Source: Spodoptera frugiperda | Taxonomy: Eukaryota; Arthropoda; Insecta; Lepidoptera; Noctuidae | Assembly: GCF_023101765.2 (NCBI RefSeq) | Contig: NC_064239.1 | Coordinates: 1,674,001 to 1,738,000 of the forward strand | Reading direction: 5' to 3' | Length of the DNA stretch: 64,000 bases | Shown: positions 1-13,691 of the stretch, piece by piece | How the letters are laid out: the number at the start of each line of letters is the position of its first letter | Position numbering within the stretch: the stretch's first letter is position 1 | The notes under the pieces: generated by a model | Told to the model about the DNA's origin: nothing | The model's input: the letters and a program-made list of their open reading frames with translations, nothing else | Databases searched by the model: none | Position numbers and translations under genes: made by a program

Positions 1-47
1 AACACACTGAAAAGAAGAATAAGATGTTGTTATGCCGTAATCATTAC

Positions 48-90
48 CTTATCGTCACGCCTTTTATCCTCGAAGGGGTAAGCAGAGGAA
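48..90 (-). mobile_element. SINE tail fragment at the window start
   Basis: The - strand reads CTCTGCTTACCCCTTCGAGG then ATAAAAGGCGTGACG, the typical 3' part of the same SINE family. Confidence 0.55.
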
Positions 91-3000
91 ATTGAAAAAC
101 GCAATAAAACTTTATTATTTTCAGTTATAAATAATTCAGGAATTTTATTATCTAGATTTGCCTAATATGCAGCGTTATATTCGATCCCTATAATAATATT
201 ATAATTTTATACTAATAACATTGGCTAGCAAAAAGTAGGTGGTATACCTAACTCTATATAAAATGTCTGAAGTTTAAAATATATATAAAGTTCGTGCCGA
301 TAGTAATTTAGGATAGGCCTTTGGAGGGTTTTGCATTGTTTTAATTTTGTTATCAAAATTTAAGCGAACCGATTGTAAATGGTGAGAGTATAAAAAATAG
401 TAGTATTGCGTGCGATGCGAACCACTGGGCGGTTGTGGTCTAAGTGGGTAAATAAAGGGGTAGTGGTTATATAGAATAAAGTTCAAAATAGAAAAACAGA
501 GATGGATAGATGTCTATAGTTAAGTTATAGTATCCATGTCTGTGGAGTAAATAACATTAACTATTCTTAAAGTAAACAACATTAACCATCCATACAAAAA
601 CAAACAAATAATATAAATTTTTAAACTAAAGTACTGTTCATCCGTGATCGTGCCGCTTGCAACAGTGCCAAAATATCGGAAACTCACAAAAACTAACAGA
701 CCAATAGTTGCAAAAGATGTGGCCATGATTAAAAGTTTAACAAAACCTACTGTATCTGTACTGAATCTATATTCTTATTTGTATACCAAATAGCTTGGCT
801 GATTCCGCTCTCCGTCCAACACTTGACCACCAGCTGACTATTTATCGCGAGCTATTAAGAGCTGACTACTATCACTGACTCCTCGTTACCCTATCTAAAT
901 GATGCTTCACATCGCAATGAAACTTTCAATCTATTTCCCTGCGTAATGCCTAATTAATTACCAAGTCTACACGACACCACTAGCAAAGAAAACTATTTGA
1001 CTAAATACGGCTGACTACTTAGTCAATACGTTTGACTAAATGTTGACTAAATACTTCTGGTCCCACGTTTTTACAGTTTGGAAATGTTTTGCTATATATT
1101 TTAGCTTGGTAAAAGTTTGTGGCAACTCTCGTAGTTGTATTAGCTAAATACGGTGCAGTTTGTAACGGAAAGTAACCTACTTCTCTTAGTTAGGTCTTGC
1201 GAGTAGTGCCCGAAAAATTTGCAGCTGATATTTTTTGCTTTTCATTCGACTTCGGTCAGTGAAGTTGATTTTATTTAGTGTTTTTTTTTGCTTGAGTTAA
1301 AAGTACAGTTTTGTATGTACAATTTACGAAATGTTTAGTGTTATTATGTTAACTCATAAATTATTCTGCATAAAATAAAACTGGTCCGTTTGACTGACTA
1401 TGATTTAGCACCAACTAACTTATACTTAAACAAGAACATACTCAATCGAACAACTGCATCCTCACACTTCACTAGCACACACTCGTAGCCATCAAACCCC
1501 AATTCTCAAACTTTTTCCCCCATCAATAATCAATAACAGGCCACTGTGGCCACAATAGGCGTTAATAAGGGTCTATACTGACCTCCTTCGTGGCTAAGTT
1601 CACACTAAGAAGGGCTGGTAGCGAAGATAGGACGCGGGCAAGTCTCGGTTAATTGTCCGGAATAGATACCGGCCCTGTCGCCGGATTGAGCCACGGTTTA
1701 TATCGATTTTCTTGTATCTTTGTTGGTTTTTTCTATGCTAATCTTAGACTGCGAACGTAAGTTAGTTGGAGAGATTTATTATTGTACAGTGCGGTGTGAG
1801 TAACTTCAACTAAATATTGGGCTTTGCTAAGTTTATGTTTAAATACAAAGTTTGTATAACAGAAATACTACGAAAATAACTTCTATTAAAAACAGATCTT
1901 GAACCAGTCTTTTGACAATTTCGTAAACTCTCATTGAATCGCACACCCACACACAACGTGTAAAAACTTTCGAACAAAATTTTATGAAACTAAAATAGTC
2001 TTGTGGCCATCGAATTATCCGAAGATATAAAAAGAAAAAGGCATTCGACAGACTAGTCAGGAGGCACACGTAGCAGTGTTCAACGTTTGCACACAAAGCC
2101 ACATCCGATATCGATAAAACCCCACTCGTATTATCATAAAAACACTCAATATTAAAAAGCAAACGATTCGCTATAACTCTGTCCATCGGTACGCACCATT
2201 CACACGAAATTCGTATTCAGTAGGCGCGCCGTAAGTCGGCGCTATATCTTTTCACTGCCTCCATAAGGGCTGGTGTACGCCAGTGTGCTTGCAAAGTAGT
2301 TATAAACTGCTACTAAAGGCAGCACGGGCCGCTCGACGCGAAGACACTTAAAGTATACGTGTGGCGCGGCCTTTATCTTTTTATGCCTCGTTTAATATTG
2401 CGGCTCGACGCGATTAAGGTTATTGGATCGATTTTCGGGGCGTTTCTTGTTTGTTTATTTCGTATTAAGTGCTTTTATACCTTTTACGATTTCTAACGTA
2501 CTTATTTTTCTTTGACGCTTCATTGGTCTTGAAATTAAACGTTCAACCTATAAACTGCATTTTTTAATTAAACATTTTATAATTTTATTTCAAATTTTTT
2601 CTTAATTAATTATGATATTTAATTAAAGAAGGTTTATTTAATTATTTAAAGTAAAAGACATGTAATTTTTAAGTTTTATTTATTTAATTAAAAAGCTAAT
2701 AAACTATTTGCAATGAATGCGTATCTTAAACTAATTAAAGTATTTAGTACTTGAGTGAACAGTTTGAAATTCTAAATTAATTATTTAGAGAATACTTACA
2801 TGTACTTGATAAGAACTAATTATTAAGAGCTCGTGAGAGCGTCCTCATCAATGAACAATTTAGTCAAATATGTAGTCTAATATTTCAAACTTTATTATCA
2901 CATTCAGTTTAAATTTTAAATTATATTTTAAACACAAATTCTGTCACAAATTCCGTCTGTATTCTGTAATGATGTATGTTTGTAACTGGATATTAATATT

Positions 3001-3599
3001 AATGCTATATACGGGTTATACATTCAATATTAAAGTACTCAAAAATCGTGATGCGTAATTAGTTAAATTGAATTAGTCACTTTAAAACAGATGACATAAC
3101 CTCACTGAGACATAGTAATGAGGAACGCTGTCATTAAAAAAAATGTTACTCAATACTAAATTACAAAACCAACACCCAGAGAATGAAACCTACATTTCAT
3201 TTTACACAAAACACCATCATCCTTGACTTCTCAACGAAAACAAACACATAACAGTACCGTACATAGTAAGACCGCGGACAAAAGAACACAAAGTATAGAA
3301 AAACTTCAAAGTTTTAACTAACAAACATTGCAACAAGGTAAACTTTATTTTTTCCTCACAGATTACCATACAAATAAAGTTGGATTAGGGTTGGCTACTG
3401 ATCAAGTCATTAAAGTTGATAGTGGCGCCACGCTGCGGGCGATCGCGTGCAACTTATCACCACTGACGCCTCTATCTTACATCGTACGGTAAAAACCTGA
3501 AGACTACCGATCCGTATCTCAGTTTAATGAAATTAAAATTGTTTTAAAGTGAACGCTGTTTGTATTAAACGTAATAAAATACATGTCTAATTGTATATA

Positions 3600-3656
3600 T
3601 CGTTCATGACAACTGAGCGATGAGCAAGAGGTCTCAGGTTCAATTCCCTGGTCGTA
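3600..3656 (+). mobile_element. SINE head fragment
   Basis: GGTCTCAGGTTCAATTCCCT with a B box GGTTCAATTCC at 3637-3647; the tRNA-like head of a lepidopteran SINE. The expected body does not follow in this orientation. Confidence 0.45.
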
Positions 3657-3760
3657 AAAAACATTAATGCAGATTTCACAATTTCCAAAAAGCATAGTAC
3701 CCACCTTTATATCTCTAAAGAAGTATTTCCCCATCGTTATCACCTTTTATCGGTTATTTT

Positions 3761-3850
3761 ATGAGCCCCATGTTATAGACAAGGAGCCTATTGCCATATA
3801 CCGGGCACGATTCCAAACTCCATGCTATTTACGGAGAAATTTTCAACCAA
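3761..3850 (-). mobile_element. SINE body fragment, opposite orientation
   Basis: On the - strand it reads GTGCCCGGTATATGGCAATA followed by GGCTCC, characteristic of the body of a widespread lepidopteran SINE. It lies head-opposed to the fragment at 3600-3656. Confidence 0.55.
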
Positions 3851-6800
3851 ACCTACATATAGATAAGTTTATAGTACAGCCTAAAATTACGTCGATCAAA
3901 ACTCGAGTAGATAGTACAACGGCTCAATTTCTAATCATTCCAAACTAATGTAATTGGATAGTAACTCAATACATCAAAGTTAATGTAATTACTAACTTTA
4001 AGTTATGAAGCGTTACATAATTTTGTTATACAGTTCAATGTAATCGATAAACTAAATAACTTATACTAGGACTTCATAATTTTATGCTCTAAAAGGAACA
4101 TGATTTTAATCGTGCTACAAAACATTTCTATCATTTAATGTTAATATTAAAAAAATCTAAGATTAACCGCCGTACAAACTAGTCATCTAATGGTTACTTA
4201 ACCTAGTCTTTAACACTATTCTTACTATACTTAAAAAGGAATAGTTTACGAAATTATGAAACGTCTGTAAGTGCGGCAGTAAGAGTTTAGCACTTAATTA
4301 CTGCCTTATAAAATCAAATGACAGTAACTAGAGAATTATGCCATTGAGAAAATGTTCAAAATCGAGCAACCTAATATTACTTACCCGACCTAGAGGCCCA
4401 AGAGATAATATTCTATAATTTATTAATACATAAAGAAAGTAAAATATAATATTTTGTCCTACAAAATTGTTACGACATTCACCAAATGTAATTTGCATTG
4501 TTTTGAAACAATTCAAACGCAGCGGCGCATCTGAAATTAATATTTGAAAGTTCCTAATTGGCTTTAATGGAAATGTAACGGGCCGCGGACTTTGTGGCCT
4601 TACTGCATAATGTTTATTATATTGTCGGGCCTATTGGCATGGTAATAAAAAATATTTTAACATTACAATTTTATGGTAAAAATATAGAACAAAAATAAAG
4701 TACTCAATACTTTATTAATAATATTTACAAAGCATGGAAATCATAAAATGTTTCTGTTAAAAATTATTTAACATTTATCACAACATACATTTGTTTAAAA
4801 ACAACACATTACCGCTGTTACAGCCGTTTAAAAAAAGATGTTCATCACACGTAAACAAGACACCTCTAGAATAAAAACATCTACAAAACCCTAACATGCA
4901 ATTATCGACATCGATAACTGAACCCACACGCGTATCACCGCCACGTTATTCTTCATCGGTTTACAGACTTTATAGCCGGCCCAATCGTGCGTAAACCGCT
5001 TCGTTTTAACACGCAAACTCACCCGATGAATGTTTGAAACGACTTCAACAAGCCATTGTTGCAGACTTTGCAGGGCCCGTTGTTCTAATGTAACTTGATT
5101 GTAAAACAAAAGGCGCCACGCTAAAGTCCCCTAATAAACTTTGGCAGAGCGACCGTCTTTTGTCGTGAAAGAAGCCGATTCGTATTCACTTTAAAAACGG
5201 TTTGGAAAACTGTTCAGTGAGCGCAGCACTAGTCAATGGGACGTGTGGTAGGTTCTGTTCAATATATTTTTTTAATAAAATATTTCTGGTATATGATATA
5301 TATATTCCAAATGCGTCAATTACAATTCAGTACTTTTTATCTACTAAATAAAACAAAATATATCCTAGTAGAGTATACACGCCACAACTGCAATAATAGC
5401 TATACTTAGAACGGACAAGAAAGGAGAACAAAGTAAGGTTAACCCTTAGGCTGCAGACGGCCGCAGCAAATCCCGCGGGAGCAGATTTTAATTAACTATC
5501 GCCTTACGTCTTACAGGTGTAACGGGCGAAAGAAATAACCCTCTCCGCGCTCCCTGAAACACGAGACCCATTTTGAGGTACTAAAAGACGGCTAATTGAA
5601 AAGCTAATATTCACGGTATAACATTAATTATCCTCTGGAGGGTTGCTGCGTAATCTCCAACGAGAAATCCTTATTATTTTAAGTGATACGCCGGCGCGGG
5701 GCCATGTTAAATATTAAACGAAACTGCGCGATGCCTTTTAATAATAAGTGTAGTTTAGCCTGTCATGGGTTTTGGGAATAAAATGCTTGCGCCTCCTGTG
5801 TTCACGTATCGGGAGCCTCTTGTTGCATAGTAAATGGGATGTTAATCAGAAATGTGGAAGTTTATTAATATCTATTGCTGATTATAGAGAAGAGAATGTT
5901 GCTGCTTGGCTTTAAGTTCGTGTTTTGATGTTATAAATTATTATTTGAGTTACTTATGATATAAATAGGCTTATAATATAGGCGTTTTATTCAAAACATT
6001 TCAGTTGTATTCAGACACTATATTTCACTCGACCTACATTATTGTTAATTCTAAGCACGACATTTGTAAACCCACGACTGGAGTAAATCCTAGTGTGTGG
6101 CAATGTTTGTTTTTTTAATATAACGATAATACAATGTGATGTGTTTGTAAATGCACCCACGCCTCACGAGATAATCCTAATGTGGGGCTACGCTGCTTTT
6201 GAGGGTAAAAAATAAACATTTTCCTTTTTGTTTAGCATTTAGGTCATATTAAACGTTATGTCTATGTAGGTTAGTTCATATGAAACTTATATTTCATGTA
6301 GCACTGTACGCAGTTAGACAAAACCAATTGAATTATAAAATCTCGAATTGTTGAATCCCAGAACAGTACCAATATTAATTTATTGCCCAAAATAATTTAA
6401 GCCACTAATCAAACGATCCGAAAAACATGTCCCGACAACAATAAACATTATGTTTTTCACATAAAATATCAAAAATTTCAACGATATTTCAAAGGCAAGG
6501 GAACAAATTGTAGCGATAAGAACGTCACAGAAGTTAGGGTGTGTTTCACTGGAGTTGTTATCAGTTGGGGGCACTCCGGGCACTGAGGGCGAGGTCAACA
6601 GAGCACATCGCGAGATCCACTAAATCGAATGAAAAATTGTACCGACTTCAATGAACCGATGTTTTGAAGTAAACGTTCGCTGAATCGGCGGCCGTTGGGC
6701 CACGAATTGGAAAATGTCTGCGACCCCCAACGTAAGGTATTTCTCGAAACATCAGGCCCCTGGGACGCACAAAAAATTCAAGAACCCCTTTTTACGTGGA

Positions 6801-7017
6801 ACCGCCTACTTCCAATATCCGTGTAATATTTTAGTCAAGGTGGAATTCTCGTATGCGAATAGTAACATAGCCATAATATGTTAAGGACATGTACAAGTTA
6901 TGCAGACTTTGATTAGCACGTCTATTATGTCCAATTGTTGTTACGACACAGATTTACAGAGAAGACATTAATCAGAATTAATGCTACCTATGCTATGGCT
7001 AATACCTTGACAAAACA

Positions 7018-7136
7018 TCAAAGTCAAAGGCAAAAATATTTATTTCAAATAGACCGGGCAGGCACTTTTGAATGTCAAAGCAAATATTACAATATAAAAA
7101 AAGCAAAATGTCTGTCTGTCGGTCAGTCAAACCACC
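7018..7136 (+). mobile_element. Second fragment of the AAAGTCAAAG repeat family
   Basis: TCAAAGTCAAAGGCAAAAAT, TATTTATTTCAAATAGACCG, GGCACTTTTGAATGTCAAAG and TGTCTGTCTGTCGGTCAG occur in the same order as at 36738. Confidence 0.5.
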
Positions 7137-7382
7137 TTGAATATGACCAGTGATTATACAAAACACACAATTATATACACACTATTAATTTACGCGACAT
7201 ATAGGAACAATACATAAATTATTATCTACCAGAAACAAAATATAGCCAAGTCACTGCTCAATCAAAGACCAACTTTTAAACAAAAACCAGTCATACTTTA
7301 CTCACAACCATATCACATTATAACCATCACAGATATCACTCCAGTTAATGCAGTTATAATAGATCTCACACTGTTTACCTAT

Positions 7383-7403
7383 CCCCCCCTCCCCCCACTA
7401 CCC
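7383..7403. other. C-rich tract
   Basis: CCCCCCCTCCCCCCACTACCC; the - strand has three G runs of 3 to 7, enough for a possible G-quadruplex. Confidence 0.4.
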
Positions 7404-9639
7404 AATGTGCAGACCCGTTGAACTTCATACGACCAACTTTAAAATGAAAGATTCGCTGCGCCCCGTGTAATATTGAATTCTCAAACCGCGTATACTTACT
7501 ATGCTGCTGGTCTGGATGTAGTTACGAGTATATGTGATTCATATTATGGAAAAAGGTGTTAAAATTATTACTTAGAAAAGTCCAGCAATTCTTTGCTCGA
7601 CCCGGGTACCAAACCCTTTGATCCAGCAGTCACACTTGGGAACATATTGCCAATGAGGCAGTCAAAAAAAATATACAGTGAAAAACCTATAGAAACGACA
7701 TTTTTAAATCTTTCCATTTACATCTATCTAACTTATAATTTGGGCTCACTAAACTTATAGGTAACTAACAATAACCACTAATATACTAAGAACGACTTAC
7801 AAATGATGTTAAAGCAGTAATAAAATAAAATAAAACCTCTTTCATTCCACCGTTAATAGGCTGTAAGTATTACTTCCAATGCCAAAGAGAACTGTAAAAA
7901 AACATGCTGTATAACGTTCATATGTCAAAATTACTCCAATCGATTTCAAACCTTAATCATTTCCCGCTAAAGTTGAAAATTCGGTAAAAAAGATATTTGA
8001 CAGATTGGGATATCCTGAGCATGTGGCGTTTCGCGCCCTTTCTTATGATGACGTCATAAAAGTAGGGTTGTCACTAGTTCTATTCAGTTTCTCGCCTTGG
8101 TGTGAATATGAAGTCATTAATGGATATATGGAAATGGGTCATTCTTGACTGGGCTAACAATAAGTCACTTAGTGGGACATTCTCAGTGGCTAACACCTTT
8201 CCATAGGTAGGCTGACATTTATTCGTATGATTGAATAAACTAGTATATTAATTGTGGAAGGGGAATTAAATACTGACATGTGTTATCTTATACTTATAAC
8301 GATTCTTTCCATTCGGTTTATCTTTCTAGAATCGGATTATTCTAATAATCACAAAAGTAATAATACGTTAACTCATTCAAAAGTAGCGGTTATTTGTCCA
8401 TCATACTTGGTTTTGTAAAAAACATCTGAACAGCTAAAACATTGGCAGATATTTCCAGTGGATGAAAGAAACTAACTACCGAATGGAATGCCTCCACAAA
8501 GGCATATTACTCTCCACGATTATTAAAAAATTAAAAGAAAACGAAAAAACTCACCATCTCTCAGCATACTAAAAATACAAACAGCTATTTAGTCATACAG
8601 GCAATCTTTTAACAATATCATCCAAAATCTGAACTCAAAAAACTATACGAAAACCTAACACAACTTCCATACATTCTAAATTACAATCTAATGAACCGAA
8701 CCGAACGAACTAGTACTCATACTACTACCTTTTCCCGATAGATACATAATTTCTAATACACAACACAATATTATGTACTTTCCCAACAAACTCATACCTG
8801 TGTCGAGCATTGATTATGAACTTTGGTACCTAGGTACACTAACTATGCCTAGGTTTAAACCTAGGTCTAGAAACTTTGCTATCTTCGCATATTTCACGTG
8901 ATATTCCAATTGGTTCGAATTTATTATGGAAAGATATCGGCGTTAGAAGTTTTCGTATTTCGTTTTGTGTGATGTTTTTTATGTGTGTGTGGTAGTGGAA
9001 GTTAGTTACTGTATTTAAACTATAAAAAGCACTGGAATATTGGTTAAGGTTAGAATAGTAATTGGCAAATTCATCCTAAGCAAGTGCATGGTTGTGTAAG
9101 GTAAAATTAAGATAAATGAATAAATTCATGAAAAGAGTAAACAAATAAGAAACATGTTATCTGCTGCAAACATCGTATTAGAAAGAACAATGCCCTAAAA
9201 ATTGGGAAGCGAAGAAAAACAAACACAAAAGCACAAACAATCAAAAGGTCATAAGGACAATTCATTGGACATTTCTTGCTTCCTACATCAGACTCCGTAT
9301 ATAAAGAACGCGATCCTCCCAGCATGAGGTGCATTCAAATGTAGGAAATGGCCCACTGTGGTGCTAGAACCGATGAGCTAGCTCCGCTAATTTATAGCTA
9401 TGTTTACACCCAAGTTTCTCAAGTTTCCCGCAGACACACATTTACCCAACTTATCCTTTGATAAATACAACGTAAACTAAAGTATTAATTCTACTTTTAT
9501 GTATGTTTAACAAGACTTTTCGACAAGCCTCGATAAGGTGCACTTGTACAAAGGAGATACACTTGGAGCGACATTATTTTCATATCATAATAAAAGTAGC
9601 TTGACAAACAACGCACAAGAGACTCCTCGCACAAAGATG

Positions 9640-10720
9640 TTCTTTTGAAGAGCCCACATGTCGACGTGTGCGACGCACCTGTTTACTTTAACATGACGTC
9701 TGTCAAACATATAAAAGGTGCCTCTTCACGACGCACACAAAAAATGCTGTCGTCAAAGAACCTTTGACAAATTATCCTGTTAAGTTGACGAGTAAATATT
9801 CCGCCAGAGGACGCTCCCACTCTTATTGAGACGCTAGATTCGCTACTCTTTGAATTGTCAATTCGATAAGAAATAAAGACGTATCGCGGAATCAAGTGGC
9901 GAGCGCACTGCCACATTTAACATTATCGTCAGTTTTTAAGTGTCGCCGTATCCGACGTCGAGTGCCAAAGTTTTTAGCGTGTAATGCTTCCGATACATAA
10001 AACCATCCAATAATATTTGTGTTCGACGGCGACACGAAAACATTTTGCTCTGAGGCGCCCCCTATCGGTCGGCCATAAAGGCCTTTCGCGCGATAAAAAC
10101 TGATCTGTGAGTTTGTCCGCCAACAACAGGAAAACAGATCTTTGGCGAGTGGCCAAGTTACCTGGTGGCTCCGGTGCAAAGGTGCCGCCGCGCGTCGCGC
10201 CACGCACTCCCCCTGCGTGCTATCTCCACACAGTCGAGTCTGCACTCGCGATAAAGGGTTAACAAATTGCATCCAACTTCCAAGCACACGTCGCCGAATG
10301 TGGAAGCAGTAAATAGTTCCATGTTTGCCGGCGAAGTTTTGACTTCTTTCTCACTCGCCAACTGACGTTCTCATAATGGCTTTTCCGGAGGTAGGAACGA
10401 GCGTTTTCATTGTAACGCTCTGGCGTGCGGCCGCCCGCGGCGCCGCCTCGCCGCCACGCCGCGCGGTCCGACTGCGTCACTCCTCAATTTGCTCCACCAA
10501 TTGTCGCCATTTAAATTGTGTTCCTCGTACAATCCACGTTATTATTCTTTTATGCGAGCCCGCGCCTCGATCGCGACGTACAAAATTGTTTTTTTCTCTC
10601 GTCTATATCGGCGCTTATTTCGCGTTGTCTCTATTTTTGCAGGAGGCGGGGATGTAAACATGGTGCGGGGCTTAAAAGTGCGTCCTAATTTATTTGAGGC
10701 GCCTTTTCGGAAAACGTTTC
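9640..10720. other. GC- and CpG-richer patch in the first intron
   Basis: A stretch rich in CGCG/GCCG (strongest at 10180-10230 and 10425-10480) in AT-rich surroundings. Open frames here overlap on both strands and show no family motif. Possible regulatory DNA or an alternative promoter; function not shown by the sequence. Confidence 0.35.
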
Positions 10721-12296
10721 AGCTATGGTCTTTTATCCAGTTGAACAAAGGATAATACGAATAAAAGCCAGTCGAGCATAATCGTACTTTCGTCGAGAGC
10801 TCCACGAAAGATAAAATAGTCACCACAATTTTCCCGGTAGAGTTTTTACCTTTCAGTGGCGCGGTTTTTTTGCGAGATTCAAAGCTGATTCAATAAGAAG
10901 TTACGAGCATACTTAGCGAGTATAACACTCGTGTGTACACTTACGTATATGTACCGCGGGAGGAGGAATGTATAATATTCGTAGTGATGTAACAAAAGGG
11001 GCGAGTTTGTTGATTGTTTATATTCGATTATCGCAAAACCAGTGGACCAATTTCGACGGCGCTTTTGTGAGCTCGCTTCTTAAAACATCTCAGATGATAA
11101 TAACGGAGCTATCTGCATAATCAATATGAAACTGAACGAGATGAAGTCTTACCTACCAGTTTCTTTGAATAAACAATTTGTTTATTCGTCGGCGGCGACA
11201 GTTGGCTATTTGCGACGTTCAAGTTGAAATCGGTCAAGTTTATAATGCGTATTATAATGATTTATTCGGGATATTAGTGTGGGAGAGCGGCACCTGCCAC
11301 TCTCAATATATCTAAAAGATCAACCCGTAACCGCGTAACTGATTTAGTTGCAGAGCCAAGTTGGCGGGTTCGGGTGGTAGTAAACTCATAAAGGGCTCCA
11401 TCAGTCGTCATTAAGCGGACATGACGCTGATAGGCTCCGACGAGTCCCCGCGACCCGACCGCCTCGGGCCCTGCCCGTGATCGATGTACGACACATCGAT
11501 ACCTACTTCAGATGAAACTAAAATCCGTAACTTTATTTACATGCTCTAACGCGCCAGATTTAACAACAAACTTTTATTCTTACACAATTATTTGTTAAAA
11601 GTTGTGGTATAAAAGTTAGTTTTATATAAAACTGTCAAATATGAAATTTAGAAATTGAAAAACTTTATTTTTCGAAGGCAAAAGAAACCGATATTTTTAG
11701 ACTCGTGATTATAATCGTATCAATAAAATATTCAAGTACAGCGTACTCAAAACCTAAAATCTGACCTATCAAATCGATAGCGAGCATCGAGAAAAATATT
11801 CGCATCGTATCACACAATCGTTATTTGATTACACACCTTCGCGATCACCGCTTGGATCCCCCGGTCCCTCGTACCTGCGGGGAGCAAGATTGATACGACC
11901 ACGGCCGCAGCCTCTGACGGGTTGTTATTGAAAAATTGAGCGATAATCCCGCAGCGACCAGCCCCTGTTTAAGATTTCCTTTTTTCCAACATATTTTTAA
12001 TAATTTCTCTGCCATAATTCCAGTAAGCTTTATTTTTAATAAGTGATTGGATCAATGTGGTGCTCCTGGATTTTGGTCCTTTTGGTGTGAGATTATGAGT
12101 TTAGCGGCTCAAAGGTTAACGTAAATAATAATTGTTTTTTGACGCAATGTTTTCTTGTTTTTTGTTTATTATATTTTTGGTTGTACAAAACAGAAATAAT
12201 GATAGATCAAAGAATACTGATATAAAAATAAAATTTGTGGTTACTCGAAAATGTCTATTTTTATCATTATACATTGACGGCTACATTAGCAAAATA

Positions 12297-12609
12297 GGGA
12301 TGATGACAGGGTATGAAAATTAAAAATCTAATTAGTCCGTCAGTTAGGTAATAAAAAAATATTAGACACGTATTTTTTTATTTTGTCATATAAGATAACA
12401 ATACTTAGATAAAACGAATCAAAGTTTAGGAGTGGGAGCTAACTACGTCACTATAGAGTATAAAACGTACTCTAAAGTGACGTCACGCGATATTTAAAAT
12501 GGATATATCTTCGAAAGTATTTGTTTCCGTAAGAAAATAAAAAATACGTGTCTAATATTTTTAAATAATCTACAAGACGGACATTAAAATAAAAATTAGT
12601 CATCTACCC
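12297..12609. mobile_element. 313-bp MITE next to exon A
   Basis: The ends are inverted: TA-GGGATGATGAC at 12295-12307 against GTCATCTACCC-TA at 12599-12611. A second, inner pair is AATATTAGACACGTATTTTT and its complement, and there is a central near-palindrome (12445-12483, TAGAGTA...TACTCTA). TA on both sides suggests a Tc1/mariner-type target duplication. No transposase, so non-autonomous. Confidence 0.75.
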
Positions 12610-12654
12610 TATTGTCGGCGTATCCTTCATATAACGGTCGATGTATTGTTCCAG

Positions 12655-12734
12655 GGTGCGCGTTCGTAAAGTTCAGCTCGCACCAGGAGGCGCAGGCAGC
12701 CATCACGAGCCTGCACGGAAGTCAAACTATGCCG
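12655..12734 (+). CDS. bru3: bru3 exon A: end of RRM2 (RNP1)
   Basis: An 80-nt exon with acceptor ttgttccag and donor gtaagc. It starts in phase 1, so the first Gly codon is split, and ends on a complete codon. It encodes GCAFVKFSSHQEAQAAITSL and then HGSQTMP. This is beta3-alpha2-beta4 of RRM2, including the RNP1 aromatic residues that contact RNA. The length equals the highly conserved 80-nt CELF exon. A transposon-like element ends only 45 bases upstream, leaving little room for a pyrimidine tract. Confidence 0.92.
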
Positions 12735-13542
12735 GTAAGCACGCAACCACATTATCAGACACCAAGCTATGAGCGATCGCGGTGGAACTTGTGGCTCTTT
12801 TTTATTTGGTCCGAAATTTCGGTTGCAGCGGATATACATTTTAACTGTATGTTTTACTTATTTTGAATTCGTCTAAAATGCCTTTTGGTTGTACTTGCTT
12901 TTTTATGATAGACGACAAAATTAATATAACTACTTATTATATACGGTACACTTGTAGATCTACAAAAAAGAACTAAGAAGATATTCAAATTTCCATGATC
13001 CCAATTATTCCAAATAAACTAAAATAAAAAAAATATACGTCTCATGAGCGGTATCCCATATGCCTATACATATATAGTTTAGTTACCTACAGATAATTCA
13101 GGATTACAAAAATATTTCAACCTTGATTCACCTTAATAATCTTGAAGCAACCTTCAATAAATACATATCCTTATCTACTTAGGTACGAGGCTTGTTTCCG
13201 CCCTTATCTCCGAGGCGAACTATTTACAAACATTTGAACGGAAATAACTTATTCGTTTTCAATAAACTAGTCTCCGAAGCTCCTTCAGATTTCTGCGTCA
13301 CACTTTTATTTAACTTCCCTCATTTTTCCGCTCTCCGTCGTTCCAACAAATTGGTAGGAACCAACATATTTTGTTCATTTACCACTTTAACCTTCCAGTC
13401 TTGTTATGGTTTTAGAAACTCTACAAGTTTTGAAAAAAATTGTGTATTTGATTTTAAAATATAGTAGTTGAAAATACTTAAAAAAAATTGAAATACTCTC
13501 GTCTATTTGCAAAACCATGATCTTGACAAGTCAACACTCTCG

Positions 13543-13691
13543 TTAGTACGAGTTTGTTTTTCGTTGAACTTAGTTGATCGAAACGAAACAGCGTATCGAC
13601 ACTCTGATTGGTCATTCAATGAATTAACCAATCAGAGCGCCGTGCGCCGTCTCATTTCGATCGCGTTCAACGTAGAACAAACTCATACTAA
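13543..13691. mobile_element. 149-bp foldback MITE
   Basis: The two halves are nearly complementary along their whole length. TTAGTACGAGTTTGTT at the left matches the complement of AACAAACTCATACTAA at the right. The centre is CTCTGATTGGT and its exact complement ACCAATCAGAG around a 13-nt spacer. No coding capacity. Confidence 0.75.

Larger units (their letters stand above)
1..12654 (+). other. Intron upstream of exon A (5' end outside window)
   Basis: No coding exon is recognisable in these 12.6 kb. The preceding CELF exon, which carries the start of RRM2, was looked for and not found. The stretch is AT-rich. It holds SINE fragments at about 48-90, 3600-3656 and 3761-3850, a repeat remnant at 7018-7136, a C-rich tract at 7383-7403, a GC-rich patch at 9640-10720 and a MITE at 12297-12609, each listed separately. 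It is called intron because exon A begins with a 3' splice site (ttgttccag before 12655) in the middle of RRM2. I see nothing further in the remainder. Confidence 0.7.

Noticed and set aside
1839..2186. 115-codon - strand frame
   Set aside because: No recognisable domain, AT-rich intron background, and no splice or poly(A) context.
12612..12866. Long reading of exon A as an independent 84-codon ORF
   Set aside because: It runs through both splice sites into intron; only 12655-12734 is conserved CELF sequence.
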